DNA of 64,000 nt from Marinomonas pollencensis (GTDB taxonomy: Bacteria > Pseudomonadota > Gammaproteobacteria > Pseudomonadales > Marinomonadaceae): positions 208,510-272,509 of the forward strand of contig NZ_QUNG01000001.1 of the NCBI RefSeq assembly GCF_003387375.1, read 5' to 3'. Below are positions 52,932 through 60,195 of the stretch, in pieces. How positions within the stretch are numbered: the first letter of the stretch is position 1; each line of letters begins with the position of its first letter. The position numbers and the translations under genes were made by a program. The notes beneath the pieces were generated by a model. That model worked only from the letters and a program-made list of their open reading frames with translations, did not search any database and was not told the DNA's origin.

Positions 52932-53903
52932 ATGGATTCCACCTTCACTTTATTGGATTTAGGCTGGCAGCCTTATTTTCAACAACAACTGTCATTGGAT
53001 GACTTAGAATCTAACCGCATTGCACGTATTTGCTCCCATCACAATAACAGCTACCAACTGGTTGACGAGTCTGGCTTGTTTTCCCTATCGGAACAAGCTG
53101 ACATGCCAGCGATGACAATAGGTGATTGGGTCATTACCGATGCTGAACAGGTATTTTTACGGCGTTTAGATCGTGCTTCTTGGTTCGACAACTGCGCGGC
53201 AAATATTGATACAGTGTTTATCGTTTGCGCATTGGACACCCACTTCAATCTGCCTTTGATCAAACGTTACCTTGATCTGGTGCATGAAGCACAAGCCGAT
53301 GCCGTTGTGGTTTTGAGTAAAGCGGATTCTTGTGAGGACAGCCACGAAAAACGTGCTCAAGTAGAGCGCCTAGACCCGATGCTGATCGTTGAAACCGTTA
53401 ATGCACTGGACTTAAGCAGCCTCGATTGCCTTTCTCCTTGGCTCAAAAAAGGTAAAACCATTGCCTTGCTGGGGGCCACTGGCGCGGGTAAATCTTCGCT
53501 GATCAATACCCTGATGCAAGCCCCACCTGAACAACGACCTAAGATTGGCGCTTCCAATGCACTACAACCGACGCCTACAGGTGCTATTTTATTAGACACC
53601 CAAGGGTTAAGAGAGCTGCAAGTTGCACAATACAACGCAGGTAAAATAGAAAGTTTTGCCGATATTCTAGCGCTCACAGAAAGCTGCCGTTTTAGTGATT
53701 GTCAGCATCAAGGAGAACCTGGGTGTGCCATTAGCATGGCACTCACACAAGGCCGTCTTGATGAACAAAGGGTGAGTAACTTCCTATTAATGCGTACTGA
53801 ACAAACAGATGACAACATTAAGGCGAAATCTAAACCACAAGAAAAATTTTATCGCAGTGCCCAATCGGATATACGTGCTCGTAAGCACAGTGCGGCTGAC
53901 TAA
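52932..53903 (+). CDS. RsgA-like circularly permuted GTPase (YjeQ family)
   Basis: A 323-residue GTPase of the YjeQ/RsgA family, whose members assist 30S subunit maturation. The G motifs occur in permuted order: G4-type VLSKADS near residue 132, G1 GATGAGKSSLI near 182 and G3-like DTQGL near 223. The C-terminal zinc-knuckle pattern C-x5-C-x-H-x5-C (SCRFSDCQHQGEPGCA) is present. The N-terminal OB-like domain is short. It resembles the second, non-canonical RsgA paralog common in gammaproteobacteria; a canonical rsgA is not in this window, so assignment is to the family only. Confidence 0.85.
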   Translation: MDSTFTLLDLGWQPYFQQQLSLDDLESNRIARICSHHNNSYQLVDESGLFSLSEQADMPAMTIGDWVITDAEQVFLRRLDRASWFDNCAANIDTVFIVCALDTHFNLPLIKRYLDLVHEAQADAVVVLSKADSCEDSHEKRAQVERLDPMLIVETVNALDLSSLDCLSPWLKKGKTIALLGATGAGKSSLINTLMQAPPEQRPKIGASNALQPTPTGAILLDTQGLRELQVAQYNAGKIESFADILALTESCRFSDCQHQGEPGCAISMALTQGRLDEQRVSNFLLMRTEQTDDNIKAKSKPQEKFYRSAQSDIRARKHSAAD

Positions 53904-54365
53904 CACCACAAACTCTTCTCAAGGATGACAATACTATTAAGCGCCATGCTGTACTCATCACCATGGCGCTTGACCTGACGGCTAACTGCTCTGGGTATAT
54001 CTTAACTAACGCGACACGTCATAACTTAGCTCTAGACTACTAAATCCCCTTGCTTAATACTCTTATTAAAGCCATCCATCGTGATCACTTAAAGAAAGTG
54101 GACAGACCATGATTAGCGTTAGACAGCCAATAGTAGAAGACCTCACCTTGAATCAAGATGAGGCCTTTTACTCGGCTGACGCTTACCCCGTTTACTAATA
54201 CTAGCGCCATCAAACAAACCTGAGATAACGAGATTCAAGCTTACTGCTATCGAAATCAGCAACAAACCTGAGATAACGAGATTCAAGCTTACTGCTATCG
54301 AAAGCAGCAACAAACCTGAGATAACGAGATTCAAGCTTACTGATATACGGCAACAGCGGATGCCG
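53904..54365. other. Intergenic region with hairpin and 48-bp repeats
   Basis: AAGCGCCATG (53939-53948) and CATGGCGCTT (53962-53971) are a perfect inverted repeat just after the GTPase gene. GACCTCACCTTG and CAAGATGAGGCC around 54138-54165 form a wobble-rich hairpin. A block of 48-bp repeats follows. No gene is supported. Confidence 0.5.
54215..54350. repeat. 48-bp tandem repeat, 2.8 copies
   Basis: CAAACCTGAGATAACGAGAT begins at 54215, 54263 and 54311 (period exactly 48 bp); the third copy diverges after TTACTGAT. On the minus strand the unit would encode a 16-residue repeat SLNLVISGLLLISIAV-like, since 48 is a multiple of three, but there is no ribosome site, so it is read as non-coding DNA. 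Confidence 0.8.
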
Positions 54366-54509
54366 CTAGCGGCTCTTCTTTTTCACCCCTTGGGTGGCTT
54401 TAAATCTAGGGTTAGATTTGCAAATCACAAATAAACGCCCTTTTCGTTTCACCACTTTACAGTCTGGATTCCGCGTCTTTGCACTCTTAAGTGAACTTAC
54501 TACTTTCAT
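54366..54509 (-). CDS. rpmJ2: 50S ribosomal protein L36, type B (zinc-independent)
   Basis: A 47-residue basic protein, [20 protein letters not shown] then [20 protein letters not shown] and GVKKKSR. This is the YkgO-like L36 paralog: longer than zinc-binding L36 and lacking its CxxC-and-histidine cluster (only two separated cysteines remain). GAGGG precedes the ATG at 54509. It lies 11 bp after rpmE2. With L31B it replaces zinc-containing ribosomal proteins during zinc shortage. Small and easy to overlook. Confidence 0.93.
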   Translation of the reverse strand: MKVVSSLKSAKTRNPDCKVVKRKGRLFVICKSNPRFKATQGVKKKSR

Positions 54510-54520
54510 TTATCTAGCCC

Positions 54521-54766
54521 TCATTTTCTACTACGGTAACGACGTTTAAACTGAGCAATGCGCCCTTCGCCATCATGAGTACGCTGCTCGCCAGTGTAAA
54601 ATGGGTGCGATGCGCTAGACACATCGATCGCCATATAAGGATACTCTTTACCATCGCGCTCAACGGTCTGATCCGTTTTAACCGTAGAACCAATCATGAA
54701 ATAACGATCGATACGTGTGTCATGAAAAACAACCGTACGGTAGTTAGGATGAATTTTTGATCTCAT
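54521..54766 (-). CDS. rpmE2: 50S ribosomal protein L31, type B (zinc-independent)
   Basis: An 81-residue protein, [20 protein letters not shown]... ending [10 protein letters not shown]-like. It lacks the CxxC zinc motif of type A L31; the residues SASHPFYTG, then [17 protein letters not shown] are those of type B (YkgM-like). ATG 54766 has GGAGAAGAAG upstream. A perfect-quality Zur box covers the promoter. It should be made when Zur loses zinc. Encoded before rpmJ2. Confidence 0.95.
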   Translation of the reverse strand: MRSKIHPNYRTVVFHDTRIDRYFMIGSTVKTDQTVERDGKEYPYMAIDVSSASHPFYTGEQRTHDGEGRIAQFKRRYRSRK

Positions 54767-54779
54767 CTTCTTCTCCACT

Positions 54780-54798
54780 AATGTTATGTTATAACATT
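54780..54798 (-). promoter_or_regulatory. Zur box
   Basis: AATGTTATGTTATAACATT contains GTTATGTTATAAC (54783-54795), one mismatch from the gammaproteobacterial Zur core GTTATA-N-TATAAC. It lies 14 bp before the rpmE2 start and touches the -10 element, as expected of a repressor site. Confidence 0.85.
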
Positions 54799-54826
54799 TT
54801 ATAGCTTTTTTAATACTTTATTGCAA
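54798..54826 (-). promoter_or_regulatory. Sigma-70-type promoter of rpmE2-rpmJ2
   Basis: Reading the minus strand, TTGCAA (-35, 54826-54821), a 17-bp spacer and TATAAA (-10, 54803-54798). The -10 end abuts the Zur box. Confidence 0.6.
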
Positions 54827-54828
54827 CC

Positions 54829-54856
54829 AAAAAAAACGGCCCTTCGAAAAGGACCG
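54829..54856 (-). terminator. Rho-independent terminator of the M23 peptidase gene
   Basis: Stem GCGGTCCTTTTCGAAGGGCCG (CGG-CCTT/AAGG-CCG with small bulge) followed on the minus strand by eight T. It isolates rpmE2 from the peptidase transcript. Confidence 0.8.
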
Positions 54857-54889
54857 CTTCAATCTTGTGCTTAGCTGAGCAAAAAAAGA

Positions 54890-56224
54890 CTAATACGGAG
54901 AATCATTCATCATCGCCACCCATTGCTCAACATGCTGTTTAAACTCGGCCATTTTCGAATTTGGAATTTCCTGTAAGGTAGGAATATCGGTGGTCATCGC
55001 ATTCACAGGCTTACCATTTACATGCAGTTCATAGTGTAAATGCGCGCCTGTTGTACGCCCTGTATTTCCTGATAAAGCAATCACTTGACCACGCTTAACG
55101 TGTTGGCCTTTTTTCACCAAAATTTTACTAAGATGCAAAAAACGCGTGCTGTAAGGACCTAGATTATCAACATCTAAATATTTACCTGCGTATTTCTGGT
55201 AAGCCACTCGCGTGACCACACCGTCCCCCGTTGCTAACACTTTAGTGCCCGTTGGGGCCGCCAAATCGGTGCCATTATGAGGCGATAATCGCCCAGTAAT
55301 AGGATGACGGCGATCAGGGTTAAAGGGTGAACTAATACGATAATGAATTTTAGTGGGCCAACGTAACAATGCTGGCGTCAAACCATTACCATTTTGGTCA
55401 TAAAAGCGCCCATCGGAATGCAAAAAGGCATGGTAGGTTTCGCCTTTAATCGTTAGCTGAATAGCCTCTATTTGCGTTCTACCGACACTTTCTCCATTGA
55501 CATCACCGGTCTCTACTACGAGATCAAAACTGTCTCCTGCACGAGCATCTTTGCGAAAATCAATGCGGGTTTTGAACAAGTCTCTGATAATAACGATATT
55601 GGCATCTGACAGACCCAGCTTTTTAGCCGATTGATAAAAGCTACCGACAATCTTGCCGTGCAAAGCATGTTGCGAGTAGTTGATTGGCAGAGCGTTTTCT
55701 TGATAGCTAAAGCCACCATTTTTATGACGCACAAACGAGATGCTTTTACTTGGGTTAATTCGCCGTGACAGGCTTTTTAATTGGCCATCTTGGTCCAGTT
55801 CAAAGCTGAGCGTATCACCCGCTAAAAGCGGCTCCAACACCAAATATTCTTCATCTGCTTCTAAGATGGAATACATGTCATGACGAGACAAACCCAATCG
55901 ATTGAATATTTTCTCCAGCGTTTCTCCAGACTTTATAACATGCTCAATAATCTGCGGTACTGGGGCCGTACTCGCAATGTCTTGCAGAGGGTCAGTGGAA
56001 ACGAGTGGAGTGGCTGTATCTGGACTGGTGGGCTCTACTGTATTGGCCTTGATAGGCACTTGGGTTAACGTGCTATTTGGTAGCACATAGGTTTCTGGAT
56101 CTGGGCTAGGGGCAACTAACCCTCGGTACACCAACATCAAAAGAATAAAAACAGCAGAGATCAAAACTAGCCAAGCTTTTGGGCCAGAAGGCTGCCAGCG
56201 CGAAAGGCGATTTTCAGAAGACAT
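54890..56224 (-). CDS. M23 family peptidoglycan endopeptidase (MepM/ShyA-like)
   Basis: A 444-residue envelope hydrolase with one N-terminal membrane helix (residues ~18-35), a linker, a LysM-like/OapA domain (about 95-140, VIKSGETLEKIFNRLGL), an N-terminal regulatory domain and the LytM domain from ~300. The zinc ligands are visible: HNGTD (HxxxD) near residue 317 and HLHYELH (HxH) near 397. It should cleave cross-links in peptidoglycan. A terminator follows. Neighbouring Zur-controlled genes recall Vibrio ShyB, but no Zur box was seen upstream of this gene. Confidence 0.92.
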   Translation of the reverse strand: MSSENRLSRWQPSGPKAWLVLISAVFILLMLVYRGLVAPSPDPETYVLPNSTLTQVPIKANTVEPTSPDTATPLVSTDPLQDIASTAPVPQIIEHVIKSGETLEKIFNRLGLSRHDMYSILEADEEYLVLEPLLAGDTLSFELDQDGQLKSLSRRINPSKSISFVRHKNGGFSYQENALPINYSQHALHGKIVGSFYQSAKKLGLSDANIVIIRDLFKTRIDFRKDARAGDSFDLVVETGDVNGESVGRTQIEAIQLTIKGETYHAFLHSDGRFYDQNGNGLTPALLRWPTKIHYRISSPFNPDRRHPITGRLSPHNGTDLAAPTGTKVLATGDGVVTRVAYQKYAGKYLDVDNLGPYSTRFLHLSKILVKKGQHVKRGQVIALSGNTGRTTGAHLHYELHVNGKPVNAMTTDIPTLQEIPNSKMAEFKQHVEQWVAMMNDSPY

Positions 56225-56531
56225 AAAAAAAATAACTCGTTAAACAGGATAAAGCGGCTCTAGCTGAACCAATTAAGCGCCCAAAACATTATTAACAGGG
56301 TCAGATATTCATTAAACCATCTTTAACTGTTTGGAATGCATACGGTTAAGTACCATTAAATTCGTTTGATAGGCTAATAAACCAAACGAATTTAATGGTA
56401 ATTTTCACTTTCTATACCGAAGATATGATTCTGGGCATCAAAATAACTGGCGAGAATACGGCATTCTCGCCTCTAAGGAAATCCCTTTGATCAATAAAAG
56501 CCCATAAGGCCCTCTATATCACGCACCAGGG
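56225..56531. other. Intergenic region with two strong hairpins
   Basis: TACCATTAAATTCGTTTG (56351-56368) pairs perfectly with CAAACGAATTTAATGGTA (56383-56400) around a 14-base loop. GGCGAGAAT/ATTCTCGCC at about 56450-56472 is a second 9-bp stem with a T-rich tail on the minus strand, a probable terminator of the DUF4105 gene. No gene is seen. Confidence 0.6.
56351..56400. repeat. Perfect 18-bp inverted repeat
   Basis: AT-rich 18-bp arms separated by 14 bases, with no T-run after either arm. It lies between the M23 gene promoter region and the DUF4105 terminator. Such a long perfect stem suggests a mobile-element remnant, binding site or mRNA structure. Confidence 0.75.
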
Positions 56532-58391
56532 CTAAAAATAATGCAGTAATTGGATCGAGGTATCGTTCCAACTTTGGGCTTCATACCATGAGTGAGAAGC
56601 TTTCAAACGCAGCTGCCAATTTGGCGCTAACTGATGCGCCCAAACGCCATTGACGCTGCGACGCTCTGCGTTGTGGAGGTTAATATCCGTTAGGTATTCA
56701 AAACCTAGCTGCAAATTATTCTGCTCGCCATACCAAAGCCACTTCAATTCAGGCCCCACTTCTAGACGATAGCCATCTTGGTAATCTTGATCTACCGAGG
56801 CGCTGCCATTCAGCAGTACAGAGAACATACTACGGCCTATTTCTTGGGTGACACCTGCACCACCTTTTAAGCGAAATACCAACTCGTCATTTATGCTTTC
56901 ATCACGCAACAAGGAAGCATTAACCTGCCAAGATTTCGGTGTTACCAACGCATTTTTGGGAGCAAATGAACGAATATTAATAAATGAAAAAGTATCCACT
57001 TCTACTGACTCGGCTTCATCCCATCGTAGGCTACCACTGAACATAGAAAGCTCAGCACCTTTTAAGTAACCACCTGGCGGGTCCAATAAACCATGATAAG
57101 ACGGTCGATACTCTAAGACTGAATAAGCGTTACTGTCCTTTGTTCCTAAAGACAAACCTAGGCGCTGGGTTAAATGCCCTTGGTCATCGCGCAATGCCGG
57201 TGGTTCAACGGGGGCAAAAACCTCTCCTCGTTGGCGCTTACTACGTAATGAGAGCAGCTTAATCGAACGTCCATTTAAATAGCTGGAAGTCACTTTTTTA
57301 CGAGCCACCAAATAGCGGCTGTATTCATAAGCCACTTCTAAAATTTGCGCCTGGTCTCGATCGCTGTATGTGTCTAGCTCAGTGAGATCTAATTGCTCGT
57401 TATCGACTAGGGCTTTTGCTACCTCAATCCGCTCATCGTCTATTTGCGTCAGCATATTCGACATTCTATTTAGCAAAGATGGACGATAACTGGCCTCATC
57501 AATCATATTGGCTTTTTTAAGCACCCGAACAGTATCGGCGGGTATCGCCCAAAGGGAAAACTCGTCAGCCAAATTCAACCGTGGACTGCTGGCATCAAGT
57601 AAGGTCAATAACTGATAGGAGCAGTTTTCTGAGAAAAAATAATACGACATTTGGGTGCTTTGCATCTCCCACACATGACGTATAAATTGCTGCACCTCAA
57701 ACGGGGTTAGGTCGAGCTTGTATTCCCAAATATCACGGCTTTCAAGAAAGTTGTATTCTTTTACTTTTTGGTAATAAGGCATCACAGACACCACACCAGG
57801 ATAGCCACCTGTCAGCCCTTTGTAACTAAATACCAACTGGTTATCATCAGGATCCGCATTGGCAGCATAATTTACTGCATAATCTAATAAAGGGGCATCG
57901 TTGCCTTTCTTTTTGACGCGAAACAGAGTGTGCCCATACATGGATGAAGGGCTATTCAAATAGGCTGCTGGAAAAATCAAATAAACACTTTCACCATTAA
58001 TTTGAGCAAACCAAGGGTCGAAATCTGGGCATTCAATTTGCTGCAACGGCAAATCTGGCCTTTGTTTTTTCAACCAAAAAAAACGTGCTGGGTATCGGCA
58101 TTGGGCGGCTTGATTAGTATCCGCCAACGTTGGCCCTTGGATAAACCCGGCTAACGTTGCCTTAAGCTCTGCCGCTGGGCTTTGGTTGCCCTGTTGTGAC
58201 ATAAAGAAATTTGGGTCATCGATCTGACTACCGCTTCCTTTAATCGCACCTACACCATGGTAGTGCAATAAGTCTCGCCATTCTTTTTTACCAGCAAGAG
58301 CATCGATTTCACTATCAGACAAGGGCAAAGCAATGGCTGCAAACAAAGAGGATGATAGGGAAGAAAGTACTAAAAAGATTAAAAAGCGCAT
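56532..58391 (-). CDS. DUF4105 (Lnb-like acyltransferase domain) outer-membrane protein
   Basis: A 619-residue exported protein. Signal peptide MRFLIFLVLSSLSSSLFA, then an N-terminal soluble region, the DUF4105 domain (about 110-300; INGESVYLIFPAAYLNSPSSMYGHTLFRV and the cysteine in SENCSYQLLTLLD), and a C-terminal beta-barrel-like part from ~390 ending SIQLLHYF (terminal aromatic). DUF4105 is related to lipoprotein N-acyltransferases; the histidine/serine/cysteine residues suggest a cysteine-based transferase or hydrolase. The gene follows DUF3015 behind a hairpin. Confidence 0.82.
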   Translation of the reverse strand: MRFLIFLVLSSLSSSLFAAIALPLSDSEIDALAGKKEWRDLLHYHGVGAIKGSGSQIDDPNFFMSQQGNQSPAAELKATLAGFIQGPTLADTNQAAQCRYPARFFWLKKQRPDLPLQQIECPDFDPWFAQINGESVYLIFPAAYLNSPSSMYGHTLFRVKKKGNDAPLLDYAVNYAANADPDDNQLVFSYKGLTGGYPGVVSVMPYYQKVKEYNFLESRDIWEYKLDLTPFEVQQFIRHVWEMQSTQMSYYFFSENCSYQLLTLLDASSPRLNLADEFSLWAIPADTVRVLKKANMIDEASYRPSLLNRMSNMLTQIDDERIEVAKALVDNEQLDLTELDTYSDRDQAQILEVAYEYSRYLVARKKVTSSYLNGRSIKLLSLRSKRQRGEVFAPVEPPALRDDQGHLTQRLGLSLGTKDSNAYSVLEYRPSYHGLLDPPGGYLKGAELSMFSGSLRWDEAESVEVDTFSFINIRSFAPKNALVTPKSWQVNASLLRDESINDELVFRLKGGAGVTQEIGRSMFSVLLNGSASVDQDYQDGYRLEVGPELKWLWYGEQNNLQLGFEYLTDINLHNAERRSVNGVWAHQLAPNWQLRLKASHSWYEAQSWNDTSIQLLHYF

Positions 58392-58413
58392 ATAAATAAA
58401 AGCTACCAACAAA

Positions 58414-58440
58414 AAATGAGGGCAATGGATGCCCTCATTT
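58414..58440 (-). terminator. Hairpin between DUF3015 and DUF4105 genes
   Basis: Perfect 11-bp stem AAATGAGGGCA/TGCCCTCATTT with a five-base loop and T6 on the minus strand. It sits only 19 bp after the DUF3015 stop and before the DUF4105 start at 58391, so it is likely an intra-operon attenuator or full terminator. Confidence 0.8.
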
Positions 58441-58459
58441 GGTCAAGGTCAATTAGGGA

Positions 58460-58942
58460 TTAACCTAGGTATTTAGACAACTCTTTTGAGTCAGACATAA
58501 CGGACATGATTCCGTCATACGCTGTTGTTGGAGTGGCTTGAGCATCAGCAAAAACCGTGTCGAAATGAGACTGCATTTGCTCATTAAAGATGGCTTTATC
58601 CGCCCCTTCAACGCCCATTAGATCAGCCAATGCATTCAATGTTTCGCCATCACCTTTCGCCATATCTGTCGCCAGAGGCTCTAGGTTCTCGTTTAGGAAC
58701 ATAGCAATGCCATCAGCCAGTGGGCCGTTCGCATCTTCACAACCCAAGGTACCAGAGGTCATACCAAATGTTTGGTTACCAGAAGTCGCATTGGTCGTCG
58801 CCGCCATAACGTGCTCGTACCACTCATTGGCGTCTTGGAAAACAACCGCCGTACCCAGACCACAACCCGCAGGGCCATGAGAGGCAGCGAAAGATGAAAC
58901 AGAGGCAGTAGCAATGACTGCAGATAAGATAAGTTTTTTCAT
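58460..58942 (-). CDS. DUF3015 family exported protein
   Basis: A 160-residue protein with signal peptide MKKLILSAVIATASVSSFAA. The mature part shows GPAGCGLGTAVVF and a second cysteine in GTLGCEDANGPLAD, the two-cysteine pattern of DUF3015, followed by a helical C-terminal half. Genes of this family often stand next to DUF4105 genes, as here. Higher expression than the downstream gene is inferred from the hairpin between them. No activity is known. Confidence 0.8.
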   Translation of the reverse strand: MKKLILSAVIATASVSSFAASHGPAGCGLGTAVVFQDANEWYEHVMAATTNATSGNQTFGMTSGTLGCEDANGPLADGIAMFLNENLEPLATDMAKGDGETLNALADLMGVEGADKAIFNEQMQSHFDTVFADAQATPTTAYDGIMSVMSDSKELSKYLG

Positions 58943-59368
58943 AATGATTACCTATAATTCCATTAATAAGTTCTAACCAGTATTCCCAGATAACACTGTT
59001 TATAACAACCACTTCCGTAGGCCGAGCTTCTTCTCCTAGTGAGTGGTTACTCAAGTGAAACAGCTACTAGCAGGTTATAGGAAGGCCTCTATGGATGTAA
59101 AGAAAAGGTCATTATTAAGCACAAAAAAGTAGGGTTTTATTAAAACACAACACTTTATTTGAACAATTTTCCTTCTATTCTTGAGAAATTTTCACCATTA
59201 ATAAAGGAAGGCCAAAAAGCACATGATAGAAATGACTTTTACCTGCCTGTAGCCACAGAAAACGACATCTATCATGGAAACCGCCTAGGCACATGGACGC
59301 CGCCAGTCAGACTACGTACTATTACTTACAAACCATTACAATCTGCAATGCACCAAAGGCTTACTTCC
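58943..59368. other. Divergent region upstream of fdhD
   Basis: About 200 bp of AT-rich control DNA followed by a stretch (59159-59368) that is open in the fdhD frame for 70 codons from a TTG. No ribosome site is visible for that extension, so it is treated as leader, not protein. Confidence 0.45.
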
Positions 59369-60193
59369 ATGACCCGTTTTTCAGCGACCAGCGTTCAACC
59401 TTGTCACTATTTACGCCAAGAGGATACGCGACAAGAAAGCGTGCTATTGGTTGAAGAAGCGCCTCTCGCAATCAGCATTAACGACATAACTCATGCGGTC
59501 ATGATGGTGACACCCACTTCCCTTGATGCCTTTGCTATCGGATTTGCCTTTAGCGAAGGATTAATCGAAAACGCTCAAGAGATGCGCGATATTAGCCTCG
59601 AAAAGACTTCCACTCAGCATCCTGAAATTGATGGTTTTGCAATTAATTTAATCGTTAGTCAGCGACGTTTTGCTGACTTTAAAAAAGGCCGCATCGCTCG
59701 TTTAGGAGCTACCGGATGTGGCTTGTGTGGTGTTGAATCATTAGATTATGCGCTGCCTCAATTAACGCCGCTTATACCCAGCGATATTTTGTCAGACTCA
59801 GTATTACGTGGTTTAAAAAGCCAACTTTTTGAGCATCAAATTATTGGTAAAGAAAGCGGCGCTATCCACGCGGCGCTGTTGGTTTCTCCACAAGGCGAGC
59901 CATTGATTGCCATGGAAGACATTGGTCGTCACAACGCACTGGATAAAGTACTAGGCTATGCGTTACAACATAATATAAATCTTCATAATCACAGTGTGGT
60001 CATGTCGAGCCGATGCAGCACAGAACTAATACAAAAAGCGGTTCGTTCTGGTTTATCCTGCTTGATTCATCTTGCTTCGCCCAGTACCTTGGCGGTTAAA
60101 CTTGCACGGCAGTATGGTTTGACTCTTATTCATTTACCCAAGCAAGACGCTCCAAGAATTTTTGCGTCGTCTTATCAACTTAAAGGCAACTAA
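59369..60193 (+). CDS. fdhD: Formate dehydrogenase accessory sulfurtransferase FdhD
   Basis: A 274-residue protein that transfers sulfur to the molybdenum cofactor of formate dehydrogenases. Family blocks: EEAPLAISINDITHAVMMVTP, FSEGLIENAQEM, the redox pair GCGLCGVES, and EDIGRHNALDKVLG. ATG 59369 (AAAGG upstream) gives the normal length (277 in E. coli); an open extension upstream to 59159 is doubtful. The stop is 2 bp before the molybdoenzyme gene, so both are co-translated and FdhD probably serves that enzyme. Confidence 0.9.
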   Translation: MTRFSATSVQPCHYLRQEDTRQESVLLVEEAPLAISINDITHAVMMVTPTSLDAFAIGFAFSEGLIENAQEMRDISLEKTSTQHPEIDGFAINLIVSQRRFADFKKGRIARLGATGCGLCGVESLDYALPQLTPLIPSDILSDSVLRGLKSQLFEHQIIGKESGAIHAALLVSPQGEPLIAMEDIGRHNALDKVLGYALQHNINLHNHSVVMSSRCSTELIQKAVRSGLSCLIHLASPSTLAVKLARQYGLTLIHLPKQDAPRIFASSYQLKGN

Positions 60194-60195
60194 TC

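Noticed and set aside
54143-54334. Minus-strand frame with three hydrophobic 16-residue repeats
   Set aside because: It follows the 48-bp tandem repeat; no ribosome site and composition only reflects the repeat.
54890-56224. Zur-controlled ShyB-type peptidase
   Set aside because: The M23 gene is close to a Zur box, but the box faces rpmE2, a terminator separates them, and no Zur-like site was found upstream of the peptidase.
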